A stretch of 64,000 bases of DNA from JACDBE01 sp963714055 (GTDB taxonomy: Bacteria > Actinomycetota > Acidimicrobiia > Spongiisociales > UBA5794), in NCBI GenBank assembly GCA_963714055.1, contig OY970227.1:248001-312000 (forward strand), read 5' to 3'. Below are positions 33,516 to 42,587 of the stretch, piece after piece. Position numbers and translations under genes: made by a program. Under the pieces are notes generated by a model. The model ran no database searches. It had not been told where the DNA came from and was given only the letters and a program-made list of their open reading frames with translations. Every line of letters starts with the position of its first letter. Position 1 is the stretch's first letter.

Positions 33516-34057
33516 CACCGGTGCTTCCCCGTCACCAGGAGCAGCCCGGCGAGCGTCTTGGCGTCGCGGATCTCGCCGGCACCGATGAGGGTTGCGACCT
33601 CGTCGAGGGGCACCAGGACCACCTCGGACACTTCCTCCTCGGCGCCGTGTGGCACCCGGTCGACCGGGACGCAACCGGTGGCGAGGAAGATCCGCATCCG
33701 CTCGTCGGTGAACCCGGGGGCGGTCCACACGTCGGCGATCAGCCGCAGCTCGCCGGCATCCAGCCCGACCTCCTCGGCCAGCTCCCGCCGGGCCGCCTGT
33801 TCCGGCTCCTCCCCGGCCACGTCGAGCTTCCCGGCGGGGATCTCGAGCACGTCGTCGTCCACGGCAGCCCGGTACTGGCGGATCAGGACCACGGAGCCGT
33901 CCACCACGGCGACCACGGCGACCGCGCCCGGATGCCGGACGACGTCGCGTCGCACCGGGGAACCGGTGGGACCGGAGAGGTGCATGCGCTCGAACCGCAG
34001 GAAAGAGGAGGCCGCCAGCGTGGCCGAGCCGACCACGGTGAACCCGGGCTCGGTCAC
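33515..34057 (-). CDS. NUDIX hydrolase, ADP-ribose pyrophosphatase-like
   Basis: 180 residues from GTG at 34057. The Nudix box region reads EIPAGKLDVAGEEPEQAARR then ELAEEVGLDA, with the ADP-ribose pyrophosphatase context EIPAGKLD and APGFTDERM. It would split ADP-ribose to AMP and ribose 5-phosphate. An in-frame GTG at 34105 would add 16 basic residues; I prefer 34057 because homologous sequence starts there. Neither has a clear ribosome binding site. It is coupled to xerD by an ATGA overlap. Confidence 0.87.
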   Translation of the reverse strand: MTEPGFTVVGSATLAASSFLRFERMHLSGPTGSPVRRDVVRHPGAVAVVAVVDGSVVLIRQYRAAVDDDVLEIPAGKLDVAGEEPEQAARRELAEEVGLDAGELRLIADVWTAPGFTDERMRIFLATGCVPVDRVPHGAEEEVSEVVLVPLDEVATLIGAGEIRDAKTLAGLLLVTGKHR

Positions 34058-34132
34058 CGGACGGCGACGGCGCCGGACGCTCGCACCCTCCAATCGTTGC
34101 GGCACGACGGCGCGCCCGGCTCGCCAGACCCC

Positions 34133-35794
34133 TCAGACATCGACGCTGACGTCGAGCTCGACCGGGGTGGTGCCCTCCTCCGCGGACCGGCGCCGGCGGG
34201 ACCGCTGCTTGGCGGCGGCGATGAAGCCGGCGAAGAGCGGGTGGGGCCGGTCGGGGCGCGACAGGAACTCGGGGTGGAACTGGGAGGCGATGAAGAACGG
34301 GTGGTCGGGGAGCTCGATGATCTCGACCAGCCGCTCGTCGGGCGAGATCCCCGACAGTGACATACCGGCGGCGGCCAGGTCCCGGCGGTATCGGTTGTTG
34401 ACCTCCCAGCGGTGGCGGTGGCGCTCGTAGACGAGCGCATCGTCGTAGAGCGACGCCGCCAGCGAGCCCGGGACGAGCTTGGCCGGGTACAGCCCGAGCC
34501 TCATGGTGCCGCCCTTGTCCTCCACGTCCTGCTGGTCGACCATCAGGTCGATGACGGGGTGGTCGGTGGTCGGGTCGAACTCCGTGCTGTTGGCGTCGAC
34601 GTGACCCAGGACCGAGCGGGCGTACTCGATGACGGCGCACTGCAGCCCGAGGCACAACCCGAGGAACGGGATCCGCTCCTCGCGGGCGTAGCGGACCGCC
34701 TGCACCTTGCCCTCGACCCCGCGGTAACCGAACCCGCCGGGCACGACGATCCCGTCGACCCCGTTCAGGTGCGAGGCGCCGAGCAGGCCGTCGACCTCCT
34801 CGGCCGGGATCCAGCGCAGGTCGAGCCTGACGTCGTGGTGGGCGGCGGCGTGGCGGAGCGACTCCACCACCGACAGGTAGGCGTCGGGCAGGTCGACGTA
34901 CTTGCCCACCACCCCGATCGTGACCGGCTCGTCGGCGATGGCCATCCGTTCGACGATGCGGCGCCACTCGACGAGGTCGGGAGCGGGGGTGTCGAGCTCG
35001 AGCTCGCGGCAGACGACGGTGTCGAGACCGGCGGCGTGCAGCTCGAGCGGCACCGCGTAGATGTTGTCGACGTCGACGGCGTTGATGACGGCGTCGTGCT
35101 CGACGTCGCAGAAGAGGCTGATCTTGCGGCGCGACCCGTCGTCGAGGGGACGATCGGAGCGGACCACGATCACTTCAGGATGGATGCCCCGGCCCCGCAA
35201 CTCGGCCACCGAGTGCTGGGTCGGCTTGGTCTTCAGCTCCTCGCTGGTCGACAGGAACGGCACCAGGGTCACGTGGATGTAGCACGTGTTGGCGGTGCCG
35301 ACGTCCTTGCGTACCTGGCGGATCGCCTCGAGGAACGGCAGGCTCTCGATGTCGCCCACGGTCCCACCGACCTCGGTGATCACCACGTCGACGTCGTCGC
35401 GATCGCCCAGCTTGCGGATCCGAGACTTGATCTCGTTGGTGATGTGCGGGATCACCTGGACGGTTGCCCCGAGGTAGTCGCCGCGGCGCTCCTTGCGGAT
35501 GACGGACTGGTAGATCGAGCCCGTGGTCACGTTGGAGTCCCGCCGCAGGCTCTGGCCGAGGAACCGCTCGTAGTGGCCGAGGTCGAGGTCGGTCTCGCCG
35601 CCGTCGTCGGTGACGAACACCTCGCCGTGCTCGAACGGGTTCATGGTGCCGGGGTCGACGTTGATGTAGGGATCGAGCTTCTGGGTGACCACCCGGAGCC
35701 CCCGGGCCTTGAGGAGTCGGGCGAGCGACGCCGACGTGATCCCCTTCCCCAGGCTCGATGTCACACCACCGGTGACGAACACGTACTTGGTCAA
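34133..35794 (-). CDS. pyrG: CTP synthase
   Basis: 553 residues. The amidoligase domain starts with KYVFVTGGVTSSLGKGITSA and has QKLDPYINVDPGTMNPFEHG. The C-terminal class I glutamine amidotransferase domain has the catalytic Cys in FLGLCLGLQCAVIEYAR and the His/Glu in SQFHPEFLSRP. It makes CTP from UTP. The start is TTG at 35794, with AAGGAG 7 nt upstream. Confidence 0.96.
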   Translation of the reverse strand: MTKYVFVTGGVTSSLGKGITSASLARLLKARGLRVVTQKLDPYINVDPGTMNPFEHGEVFVTDDGGETDLDLGHYERFLGQSLRRDSNVTTGSIYQSVIRKERRGDYLGATVQVIPHITNEIKSRIRKLGDRDDVDVVITEVGGTVGDIESLPFLEAIRQVRKDVGTANTCYIHVTLVPFLSTSEELKTKPTQHSVAELRGRGIHPEVIVVRSDRPLDDGSRRKISLFCDVEHDAVINAVDVDNIYAVPLELHAAGLDTVVCRELELDTPAPDLVEWRRIVERMAIADEPVTIGVVGKYVDLPDAYLSVVESLRHAAAHHDVRLDLRWIPAEEVDGLLGASHLNGVDGIVVPGGFGYRGVEGKVQAVRYAREERIPFLGLCLGLQCAVIEYARSVLGHVDANSTEFDPTTDHPVIDLMVDQQDVEDKGGTMRLGLYPAKLVPGSLAASLYDDALVYERHRHRWEVNNRYRRDLAAAGMSLSGISPDERLVEIIELPDHPFFIASQFHPEFLSRPDRPHPLFAGFIAAAKQRSRRRRSAEEGTTPVELDVSVDV

Positions 35795-35867
35795 TGTTCG
35801 CTCCTTGCCCGGGAAGAGACCCTACCACCGACCCCCCCTCGACCCGGATCATTGCCGCCGGCCCCTG

Positions 35868-36827
35868 TCAGCGAGCGGTGACGGCGTCGATGATGGACCC
35901 GACCACGACGACCGTGAGCCGTCCGTCACCGAGGAACTCCTCCATGCCGGCGGCGGAATGGTCGCGCTCGCCGCCAGGGTCGAGCCACAGCCGGCCGTGC
36001 CGGTACCCGATGTGCCCGAGGGAGGCGATGGCCATCGAGAACGTGCCGGGACGGTCGACCCGTCCCGGCCCCCCGGCGTCGATGTAGGCGTCGCGGATGG
36101 CACGGGTCCGAGCCGGGTCCGCCATCCCGAACTCGAACAGGACCATGGCCAGCTCCTGGGACGGGTCGGCGAGCCCGCAGTTCTCCCAGTCGATGACGCA
36201 GAGGCCGTCGTCGGTGGCGAGGATGTTGTCCGCCCACAGGTCACGGTGACACGTCTGCAGGTGTGACGGCGGTTCCAGCAGGCCTTCGAGAGCCACCAGC
36301 TCACGACGGTAGGCGGCCAGCTGTTCGGCGAACGGGGCCCTCGCCGCGGAGAGGGCGACGACGAGATCGTCCCAGGCGGCGGCGCCGACCGGGTCGGAGT
36401 ACCAAGGGTGAACCGGGATCCCGGCGTCGTGGCGCACCCGGTGGACGGCGGCGACGACCGCGCCGACCGCCGCCGGATCGACCATCGGGTCGCGCCCGGC
36501 GAGGTCGAGCCAGCCGTACACCCGGATCGGCTCGCCGGCGACGTCGGCGAGGACGTCACCGGTCGTGGTGCGGACGACAACAGGTGCGTGGACCCCGGCG
36601 GCCCGGGCGGCTTCTTGGTAGCGCGCCGCCCGCTCGGTGTCGGCACCGTCGGGCGGCTCGAAGTGGCGCTTGACGGCCCAGGAGCCATCCGCCGTCTCCA
36701 AACGCCACACCTCGCCCTGCTCGCCTCGGGCCACCGGCCCGTCCAGCCCGAAGGCGCGTCCCAAGCCGTAGCGGTCGGCGACGGTCCGAGCGTCCGCTGC
36801 TCCGAGCCCGCTCCGAGCCTGCATCAC
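35868..36827 (-). CDS. Phosphotransferase of the APH/choline kinase family
   Basis: 319 residues. A kinase-like fold: VKRHFEPPDG (ATP-binding Lys region), TCHRDLWADNILATDDG (catalytic HxDxxxxN) and CVIDWENCGLADPSQELA (metal-binding D). The family phosphorylates small hydroxyl compounds, including aminoglycosides and homoserine; which one is unknown, and no resistance claim can be made. The start is GTG at 36827, overlapping the recN stop, or ATG at 36824. Confidence 0.82.
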   Translation of the reverse strand: MMQARSGLGAADARTVADRYGLGRAFGLDGPVARGEQGEVWRLETADGSWAVKRHFEPPDGADTERAARYQEAARAAGVHAPVVVRTTTGDVLADVAGEPIRVYGWLDLAGRDPMVDPAAVGAVVAAVHRVRHDAGIPVHPWYSDPVGAAAWDDLVVALSAARAPFAEQLAAYRRELVALEGLLEPPSHLQTCHRDLWADNILATDDGLCVIDWENCGLADPSQELAMVLFEFGMADPARTRAIRDAYIDAGGPGRVDRPGTFSMAIASLGHIGYRHGRLWLDPGGERDHSAAGMEEFLGDGRLTVVVVGSIIDAVTAR

Positions 36828-38452
36828 GAAGGGCGGGCGGTGGCGAGCAGCTCGGCAGCGTGGCCGCGGCCCCGCTCGCTGTCCGGCATCCCGGCCAGCA
36901 TCCGGGCGAGCTCCTCGACCCGACCGGCCTGGTCGAGCAGGCGCACCTCGGTGACCGTGCCGGTGCGTTCGACCACGTAGTGCTGGTCGGCGTGGGCGGC
37001 CACCTGCGGAAGGTGGGTGACGCAGAGCACCTGGCGTCCTGCGGCGAACCCGGCGAGTTTCCGCCCCAGCTGCAACGCCACCTTCCCACCCACCCCGGCG
37101 TCGATCTCGTCGAATGCGGTGATCGGTGCCTCATCCGACCCGGAAGCCAGCCGCAGCGCCAGGACGAGCCGGCTCAACTCGCCACCCGAGGCGACCCGGG
37201 CGACCGGGCCGGGATCGAGGCTCGAATCGGAGGAGAACAGCAGCTCGACCCGGTCGGCGCCTTCAGGGCCGGGGACCGCCTCGGTGACGGCGATGGCGAC
37301 CACCGGGTCGGCGAAGCCCAACTCGCCGAGATGGCCGACGGCGGCGCCGGCGATCCGCTCGGCCCCGCGGCGTCGCACGTCCCGGAGACGGTCGCCCGCC
37401 GAGGCCAGTGCTCCGGCGGCGGTTGCGATGGCGTGGTCGAGGTCGTCGGCGGTGGAGAGAAGGCCTTCCAGCTCCTCGGCACGGAGGCGCGCCGCGGTGG
37501 CGAAGGCGAGCACCTCGTCCAGGGTGTCGCCGTAGCGACGGCGGAGCTCGCCGAGTCTCGCCACCCGCTGTTCCACCTCGTCGAGGCGTGCCGGGTGCTC
37601 TTCGAGGCCGGAGGCCGCCCGGGCGACGTCGCTGCGCAACTCCGTCATGAGGTCGGCTACCTCGGAGACCTGTTCGCCGATGGCGACCAGCCCCGGGTCG
37701 AGGGCAGCCGCCCTGGCCAGCGCACGCACCGCGGTGTCGAGGTGCCGGTCGGCGCCCTCCTCCCCCAGGGCGGTCGCCGCCTCGTCGAGATCGTCGAGGA
37801 TCGCCCTGGCGTTGCGCAGCCGGCCGGCCAGTCGCTCGAGCTCGACGTCGTCGCCGGGAGAGAACCCGGCGCCGGTGATGTCGTCGACGTGGTTGCGGGC
37901 GGTGGCCAGCTCCCTCTCGACGCCCCGCCGATCGCCTCCGATCTCCTGCCGCCTCCTGTCGAGCTCTCGGGACGCCATCCACGCCTCGGCGTAGGCGGCG
38001 CGGGCACTCGCCCCCTCTTCCCCGGTGACGGCGTCGACGATGTCCCTGACATGCTCGGGCCGTCCCAGGAGCACATGGGTGTGCTGGGCGGTCAGCTCGA
38101 CCGAACCGCCCAGCCGGAGACCGAGGGCACCGACCGGGGCCATGATCCCGTCGAGGTAGGCGCGGCTCTTGCCCGAGGAGGTGAGACGGCGCACCGCCAC
38201 CACCTCGTCGCCGTCGAGCGAGAAGCGGCCCTGGACGACCGCCTGCTCGCCGTGCGGCCCCACCAGGTCCCTCCGTCCCTGGGCCCCGAGCAACAGTCGC
38301 AGCGCACCCAGCAGCAGCGTCTTGCCGGCCCCGGTCTCACCGGTGAACACGACCAGGCCCGACCCGGGCTCGAGCTGGGCCCGTTCGATGATCCCCAGGT
38401 TCTCCACGATCAGCTCGTCGAGTGTTCCCCTGGCCGGGACCGTCTCAGGCAT
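36824..38452 (-). CDS. recN: DNA repair protein RecN
   Basis: 542 residues from ATG at 38452. An SMC-like ATPase with GLVVFTGETGAGKTLLLGAL (Walker A) near residue 30, coiled-coil arms in the middle, ASGGELSRLVLALRL (signature) and ITAFDEIDAGVGG (Walker B) near the C-terminus. It acts in double-strand break repair. The start overlaps the end of nadK by 8 bp. The order nadK-recN matches Mycobacterium and many other bacteria. Confidence 0.94.
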   Translation of the reverse strand: MPETVPARGTLDELIVENLGIIERAQLEPGSGLVVFTGETGAGKTLLLGALRLLLGAQGRRDLVGPHGEQAVVQGRFSLDGDEVVAVRRLTSSGKSRAYLDGIMAPVGALGLRLGGSVELTAQHTHVLLGRPEHVRDIVDAVTGEEGASARAAYAEAWMASRELDRRRQEIGGDRRGVERELATARNHVDDITGAGFSPGDDVELERLAGRLRNARAILDDLDEAATALGEEGADRHLDTAVRALARAAALDPGLVAIGEQVSEVADLMTELRSDVARAASGLEEHPARLDEVEQRVARLGELRRRYGDTLDEVLAFATAARLRAEELEGLLSTADDLDHAIATAAGALASAGDRLRDVRRRGAERIAGAAVGHLGELGFADPVVAIAVTEAVPGPEGADRVELLFSSDSSLDPGPVARVASGGELSRLVLALRLASGSDEAPITAFDEIDAGVGGKVALQLGRKLAGFAAGRQVLCVTHLPQVAAHADQHYVVERTGTVTEVRLLDQAGRVEELARMLAGMPDSERGRGHAAELLATARPS

Positions 38453-39243
38453 GGTCGAGCCCGAACTGGCGCCGCAGGCCCTGAGGGAAGGGCCGGCCAC
38501 CCATCGTGACGAACCGGACCGGGCGCTCGCCCCGACCGATGGTGAGGACGTCCCCCGCCTCGAGCGTGGTCGCCTCCCGCCCGTCGAGGTTGACCCGCAC
38601 CGGCCGGTCTCCGTCCACGGTGCAGGTGACGACGGTGGCCGGCGTCAGCACCAGGGACCGGGACAGCAGGCTGTGTGGCGCCACCGGGGTGAGCAGCAGG
38701 GCTTGCACGGCGGGGTCGACGACCGGGCCTCCTGCCGACAGCGAGTACGCCGTCGACCCGAGCGGGGTGGCGACGATCAACCCGTCGGCGCGGTAGGTGG
38801 TGAAGTGCTCACCGTCGATCTCCACGGTGATCTGGACGATTCGCTGGCTGAGCACCTTCTCCAGCACCACGTCGTTGATGCCATGCCAGCTCCCGTCATC
38901 GGAGGTGGCACGCAGGGTCATCCGCCCGATGGTGGGGAGCGGGTCGAGGGCGAGCGTGTCGAGGAGGGCGGTGTCGTCGGCAGGGTCGAAGTCGGCGAGG
39001 TAGCCGACCGTGCCCAGGTTGACGCCCGCCACCGGTATGTCGGCGCGGTGGGCGAGGTGGGCGGCCTCGAGCAGGGTGCCGTCGCCTCCGACGCCGACGA
39101 GGACGTCGAAGGGCTCGCCGTCCCAGGTCCCGATCCCGGTGGTCCCCACTTCCCAGCCCGCGCGCCCGGGCGGCGACGGCGAGCCGGTCGCCGACCGACC
39201 CGGCGGACTCCCGGCTGGGATGGACGACGATGCCGAGCCTCAT
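38445..39243 (-). CDS. nadK: NAD kinase (one frame break)
   Basis: About 265 residues when repaired. RLGIVVHPSRESAG starts the protein in one frame. After about 40 residues an extra base in the CG-rich 39157-39171 shifts it, and VLVGVGGDGTLLEAAHLA (GGDG motif), GVNLGTVGYLADFD and TPLGSTAYSLSAGGP (ATP/NAD binding) follow. The span is one over a multiple of three. It converts NAD to NADP. In Mycobacterium tlyA lies directly before nadK; here the 167-bp upstream gap has no such gene. Confidence 0.9.
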
Positions 39244-39410
39244 CGCCGAGACCTCACGCCGATGGCACACCTCCTGTGCGGTCGACCCGGACCTCGATCA
39301 CCGACGCCCGGTTCCTCGGCCCATCATCGGGGCGGGTAGTGACACGATCCAGCCTTGCGGTGTGGGGATCCCCCCGGCCTGTTCGGGGCGACGACCTCCC
39401 GCCCAAACGG

Positions 39411-39575
39411 TCAGCTGGTCGCATCGAGCCTGCGTTCCAGCTCATCGGCCAGCCGGTCGGCGACCACCGGGGCGTCGGCGGGGTCGGCGGCGGCGAGCTC
39501 GTCGAGCATGGCTTCGGGTTCGAGGGCCGCAGGGGGCTCTTCGGGGCTGATCTGGTCGGGCGACGTAGTATCCAT
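39411..39575 (-). CDS. Small acidic conserved-type protein (54 aa) upstream of nadK
   Basis: 54 residues. It is acidic throughout, with MDTTSPDQISPEEPPAALEP at the start and a probable amphipathic helix DRLADELERRL at the end. The ATG is 6 nt behind GATGAT, a possible -10. Mycobacterium has a similarly short hypothetical gene (Rv1693) between a HAD phosphatase and tlyA/nadK; the same place here supports a real gene. The function is unknown. Confidence 0.6.
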   Translation of the reverse strand: MDTTSPDQISPEEPPAALEPEAMLDELAAADPADAPVVADRLADELERRLDATS

Positions 39576-39613
39576 GGGCCCATCATCCCAGGCCAGACCC
39601 GGAGACCGGCGCC

Positions 39614-40348
39614 TTGTTCCCGATCCGTGACGTCAATCCGACGATGACGACGCCGCTCGCCACCATCGCCATCATCGCCGTCAACCTCGCCGTCTACTTC
39701 CTGTGGCAACCCCAGGGCACCGGTGCCGAGGCCACCGAGTTCCTCTACGAGAACGCCGCCATCGCCTGCGAGCTGACCAGCGGTGAGCCGGTCACCATCG
39801 AGGAGATCGAGACCGACACCTGCGACGATCCCGGGCCCGGCTACTTCCCCGACAAGAACGTATGGCTGGCGGCGCTGATGTCGATGTTCCTCCACGGGGG
39901 GATCGGACACCTCCTCGGCAACATGTGGTTCCTGTGGATCTTCGGGAACAACGTGGAGGAGGCGTACGGCCATCTGGGCTACGTGGCGTTGTACCTGGTG
40001 ACCGGGTTCATCGCCACCGCCGCCTTCGTGATGTTCAACCCGGACACGACCATCCCGCTGGTGGGTGCCTCCGGGGCGATCGCCGGGGTGCTCGGCTCCT
40101 ACCTCGTCCTGTACCCGGCCCACAAGGTCCTCACCCTCCTCGTCGTCGTGTTCGTCCCGGTCGCCGCCGTGGTGTTCCTCGGGCTGTGGCTGATCAGCCA
40201 GTTCCTGCTCCCCCTCGAAGGGGTGGCGTGGCAGGCCCATGTCGGGGGCTTCATCGCCGGGATGCTGATCACCCTGCCGCTGCGGCCAGTGTTGCTCGGC
40301 CGGGTGGAGCGGGCCCACGCCCGCCACCACGCGCCGTTCTACGGCTGA
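39614..40348 (+). CDS. Rhomboid-family intramembrane serine protease
   Basis: 244 residues with about six membrane segments. The catalytic Ser is in LVGASGAIAGVLG and the catalytic His in WQAHVGGFIAGM; HGGIGHLLGNMWFLWIFG holds the conserved His-Asn of helix 2. There is a 50-residue loop with two Cys after the first membrane segment. Start TTG at 39614, with GGAGA about 10 nt upstream. The substrate is unknown. It overlaps the HAD gene tail to tail by 10 bp. Confidence 0.9.
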   Translation: MFPIRDVNPTMTTPLATIAIIAVNLAVYFLWQPQGTGAEATEFLYENAAIACELTSGEPVTIEEIETDTCDDPGPGYFPDKNVWLAALMSMFLHGGIGHLLGNMWFLWIFGNNVEEAYGHLGYVALYLVTGFIATAAFVMFNPDTTIPLVGASGAIAGVLGSYLVLYPAHKVLTLLVVVFVPVAAVVFLGLWLISQFLLPLEGVAWQAHVGGFIAGMLITLPLRPVLLGRVERAHARHHAPFYG

Positions 40349-41115
40349 CCCAGGCCGACGACCCCGGGGAGGTCGGCGACCGACTCGAGGATGTGGTCGA
40401 CGTCGACGGTGGCGGCCTCCTCCGGTGAGGTCACCCCGGTGAGCACGAGCGCGGTCGCCCAGCCCATCGCCCGCCCCATCGCGATGTCGGTGTCGACCCG
40501 GTCGCCGATCACCAACACCGGCCCGGGCCCGACCCGGGCCGACACCGCCCGCAGCATCGGCGGGTGCGGCTTCCCACAGACCTCGGCCTTGACGCCGGTG
40601 GCCCGCTCCAGGGCGGCGACGATCGCCCCGGCGCCGGGGATGATGCCGTCGGAGCTGGGGAAGGTGGCGTCGTCGTTGGTGGCCACCAGCCAGGCCCCGT
40701 TCCCCACCGCCAGGGTCGCCTCCTTCAGCTTGTCGTACGTGAGATCGGGGTCGAGCCCGACCACCACGGCGTCGGCGTCGCCGTGTTCCTCTGTCGTGCC
40801 GACCCCGGACCGTTCCAACTCGACCCGCAGCGATGGCGTCCCGATCACGTACGCCGCCGACACCCGTCCCGCCAGGTGGGCGCCGGCGGCCATCGCCGAC
40901 GTCACCACGGCGGCCGGGTCGGCGGGGAAGCCGATCCGGTCGGCGATCGCCCCGGCAACCTCCTCTGGGAGCCGCGAGGCGTTGTTGGTGGCGTACACCA
41001 GGGAGACCCCGGCGGCGGCAAGCCGATCCAGGGTCGCCGCCGCCCCGGGGACCGGGCGGTCGGAGTGGTACAGGACCCCGTCGAGGTCGAACACGATGGT
41101 GCTGAAGTTGCCCAA
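40339..41115 (-). CDS. HAD-superfamily phosphatase, NagD-like
   Basis: 258 residues from TTG at 41115. TIVFDLDGVLYHSDRPVPGA holds the nucleophile Asp; YATNNASRLPEE is motif II; KPHPPMLRAV (Lys) and VLVIGDRVDTDIAMGRAMGW are motifs III and IV, with the long cap between them. The type dephosphorylates sugar phosphates or nucleotides. The start is uncertain: the frame stays open to 41175, across the divergent serB start, so the TTG with GGTGGGGG upstream is preferred. It matches the gene order of M. tuberculosis before nadK. Confidence 0.85.
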   Translation of the reverse strand: MGNFSTIVFDLDGVLYHSDRPVPGAAATLDRLAAAGVSLVYATNNASRLPEEVAGAIADRIGFPADPAAVVTSAMAAGAHLAGRVSAAYVIGTPSLRVELERSGVGTTEEHGDADAVVVGLDPDLTYDKLKEATLAVGNGAWLVATNDDATFPSSDGIIPGAGAIVAALERATGVKAEVCGKPHPPMLRAVSARVGPGPVLVIGDRVDTDIAMGRAMGWATALVLTGVTSPEEAATVDVDHILESVADLPGVVGLGQP

Positions 41116-41174
41116 GCGACCCCCACCCGGGAGACTGCCCGGGAACGTAGCAGTCGCTGTGCAGGGAACGGCCA

Positions 41175-42350
41175 ATGGAACAGACCATCCTGGTCCGGGT
41201 CACCGGGATCGACGGGCCGGGCATCACCGCCGGCATCCTCCGCATCCTGGCCGAGGCCGAGGCGGAGGTCCTCGACATGGAACAGGTGGTGGTGAGGGAC
41301 CACCTCAACCTCGGACTGCTGATCGGCGTCCGGGAGGCCCGGTCCCCCCTCAAGGACCTGCTGTTCTTCGGCTGGCAGCGGAAGCTCCACTTCGACTTCG
41401 AGGTCGTCGAGCCACCCGACAACCTCCCGACCCCTACCCGGTTCGCGGTGACCGTGATCGGCGCCAGGCTCGGCCCCGAAGCCCTCGGCGGCGTGGCCGA
41501 TGCCATCGCCGACGGCGGCGGCAACATCGAGCGGATCGGGCAGCTCTCCACCTACCCGGTGATCAGCTACGAGTTGATCGTCGTCGGCGGCGACACCGAC
41601 ACGATGCGCAAGGGCCTGCTGGAGGCGTCCAGCTTCCACCGGGTGGACATCGCCCTGCAGCCCGAGGGCCTTGCTCGCCGCGCCAAGCGGCTGGTGGTGA
41701 TCGACATGGACTCGACGCTCATCCGCGACGAGGTCATCGACATGCTCGCCGACGAGATCGGCACCGGCGACGCGGTGAGGGCGATCACCGAGGACACCAT
41801 GAAGGGCGTGCTCGACTTCGAGGCGTCACTGCGTCGCCGCGTCGCCCACCTCGAGGGGCTCGACGTGACCCGGTTGCGGGCGGTGAGCGAGCGCATCCGC
41901 TACACCCCCGGCGCCCGCACCTTCGCCCGCACGCTGCGCCGGCTCGGCTACCGCACCGCCCTGGTCAGCGGCGGGTTCGACGTCTTCGCCGAGCAGGTCC
42001 GCCGGCACCTGGGCATCGACGTCGCCTTCGCCAACACGCTGGAGGTGGTCGACGACCGGTTGACCGGGCGACTCGTGGGCGAGATCATCGACGGCCCGGC
42101 CAAGGCGAGGCTGCTCGAGACGATCGCCGCCGACGAGGGGATACCTCTCGAGCAGACGGTGGCGGTGGGCGACGGCTCCAACGACCTGGAGATGCTGGCC
42201 AAGGCGGGCCTGGGGATCGCTTTCAACGCCAAGCCCGTCGTCGATGCCGCCGCCGACGCCACGCTCAAGGTCCCCTACCTCGACGCCATCCTCTTCGTGC
42301 TCGGGATCCGGCGGAAGGACATCGAGGCGGCGGACCGCGCCGACACGTGA
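41175..42350 (+). CDS. serB: Phosphoserine phosphatase with N-terminal ACT domains
   Basis: 391 residues. Two ACT-like domains (ILVRVTGIDGPGITAGILRI and RFAVTVIGARLGPEALGGVA) precede the HAD catalytic domain: VVIDMDSTLIRDEVIDMLA (motif I), LVSGGFDVFAEQV (motif II) and VGDGSNDLEMLAKAGLGIAF (motifs III/IV). It is the final step of serine synthesis. ACT domains in this family bind serine for feedback. It is followed by 106-bp repeats in place of an ordinary terminator. Confidence 0.93.
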   Translation: MEQTILVRVTGIDGPGITAGILRILAEAEAEVLDMEQVVVRDHLNLGLLIGVREARSPLKDLLFFGWQRKLHFDFEVVEPPDNLPTPTRFAVTVIGARLGPEALGGVADAIADGGGNIERIGQLSTYPVISYELIVVGGDTDTMRKGLLEASSFHRVDIALQPEGLARRAKRLVVIDMDSTLIRDEVIDMLADEIGTGDAVRAITEDTMKGVLDFEASLRRRVAHLEGLDVTRLRAVSERIRYTPGARTFARTLRRLGYRTALVSGGFDVFAEQVRRHLGIDVAFANTLEVVDDRLTGRLVGEIIDGPAKARLLETIAADEGIPLEQTVAVGDGSNDLEMLAKAGLGIAFNAKPVVDAAADATLKVPYLDAILFVLGIRRKDIEAADRADT

Positions 42351-42454
42351 TCTTGCCCGGGCCGACTCCTGCGCTGCTCTCAACAACATAAGTGCCGAGC
42401 GGGCGCACGTCGGCCCTCCTCCCACAGATGGGGCCCCTACCCATCGTGGGCCGT
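42349..42454 (+). repeat. 106-bp tandem repeat, unit 1
   Basis: Starts at the serB stop codon. It carries an internal hairpin: CCCACAGATGGGG at 42421-42433, loop CCCCTA, and CCCATCGTGGG at 42440-42450. It differs from unit 2 mainly in the GCTGCTCTCAACAACATAAG stretch. Confidence 0.85.
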
Positions 42455-42560
42455 GACTCTGCCCGGGCCGACTCCGGCGCCACTCCAACGACACAAGTGC
42501 CGAGCGGGCGCACGTCGGCCCTCCTCCCACAGATGGGGCCCCTACCCCATCGTGGGCCGT
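42455..42560 (+). repeat. 106-bp tandem repeat, unit 2 (and start of a third)
   Basis: About 90% identical to unit 1, with the same hairpin at 42526-42556. A third copy begins at 42561 and stops after about 25 bp at the end of the aminotransferase gene. The arrays lie between two converging genes. Confidence 0.85.
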
Positions 42561-42587
42561 GACTCTGCCCGGGCCGACTCCGGCCGG

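Noticed and set aside
35868..36827. An aminoglycoside resistance gene
   Set aside because: The kinase motifs are shared by many small-molecule kinases, and nothing in the sequence or neighbours points to antibiotics.
42349..42585. A coding region across the 106-bp repeats
   Set aside because: Open frames exist because the unit has few stops, but the unit length is not a multiple of three, so the frame changes from unit to unit.
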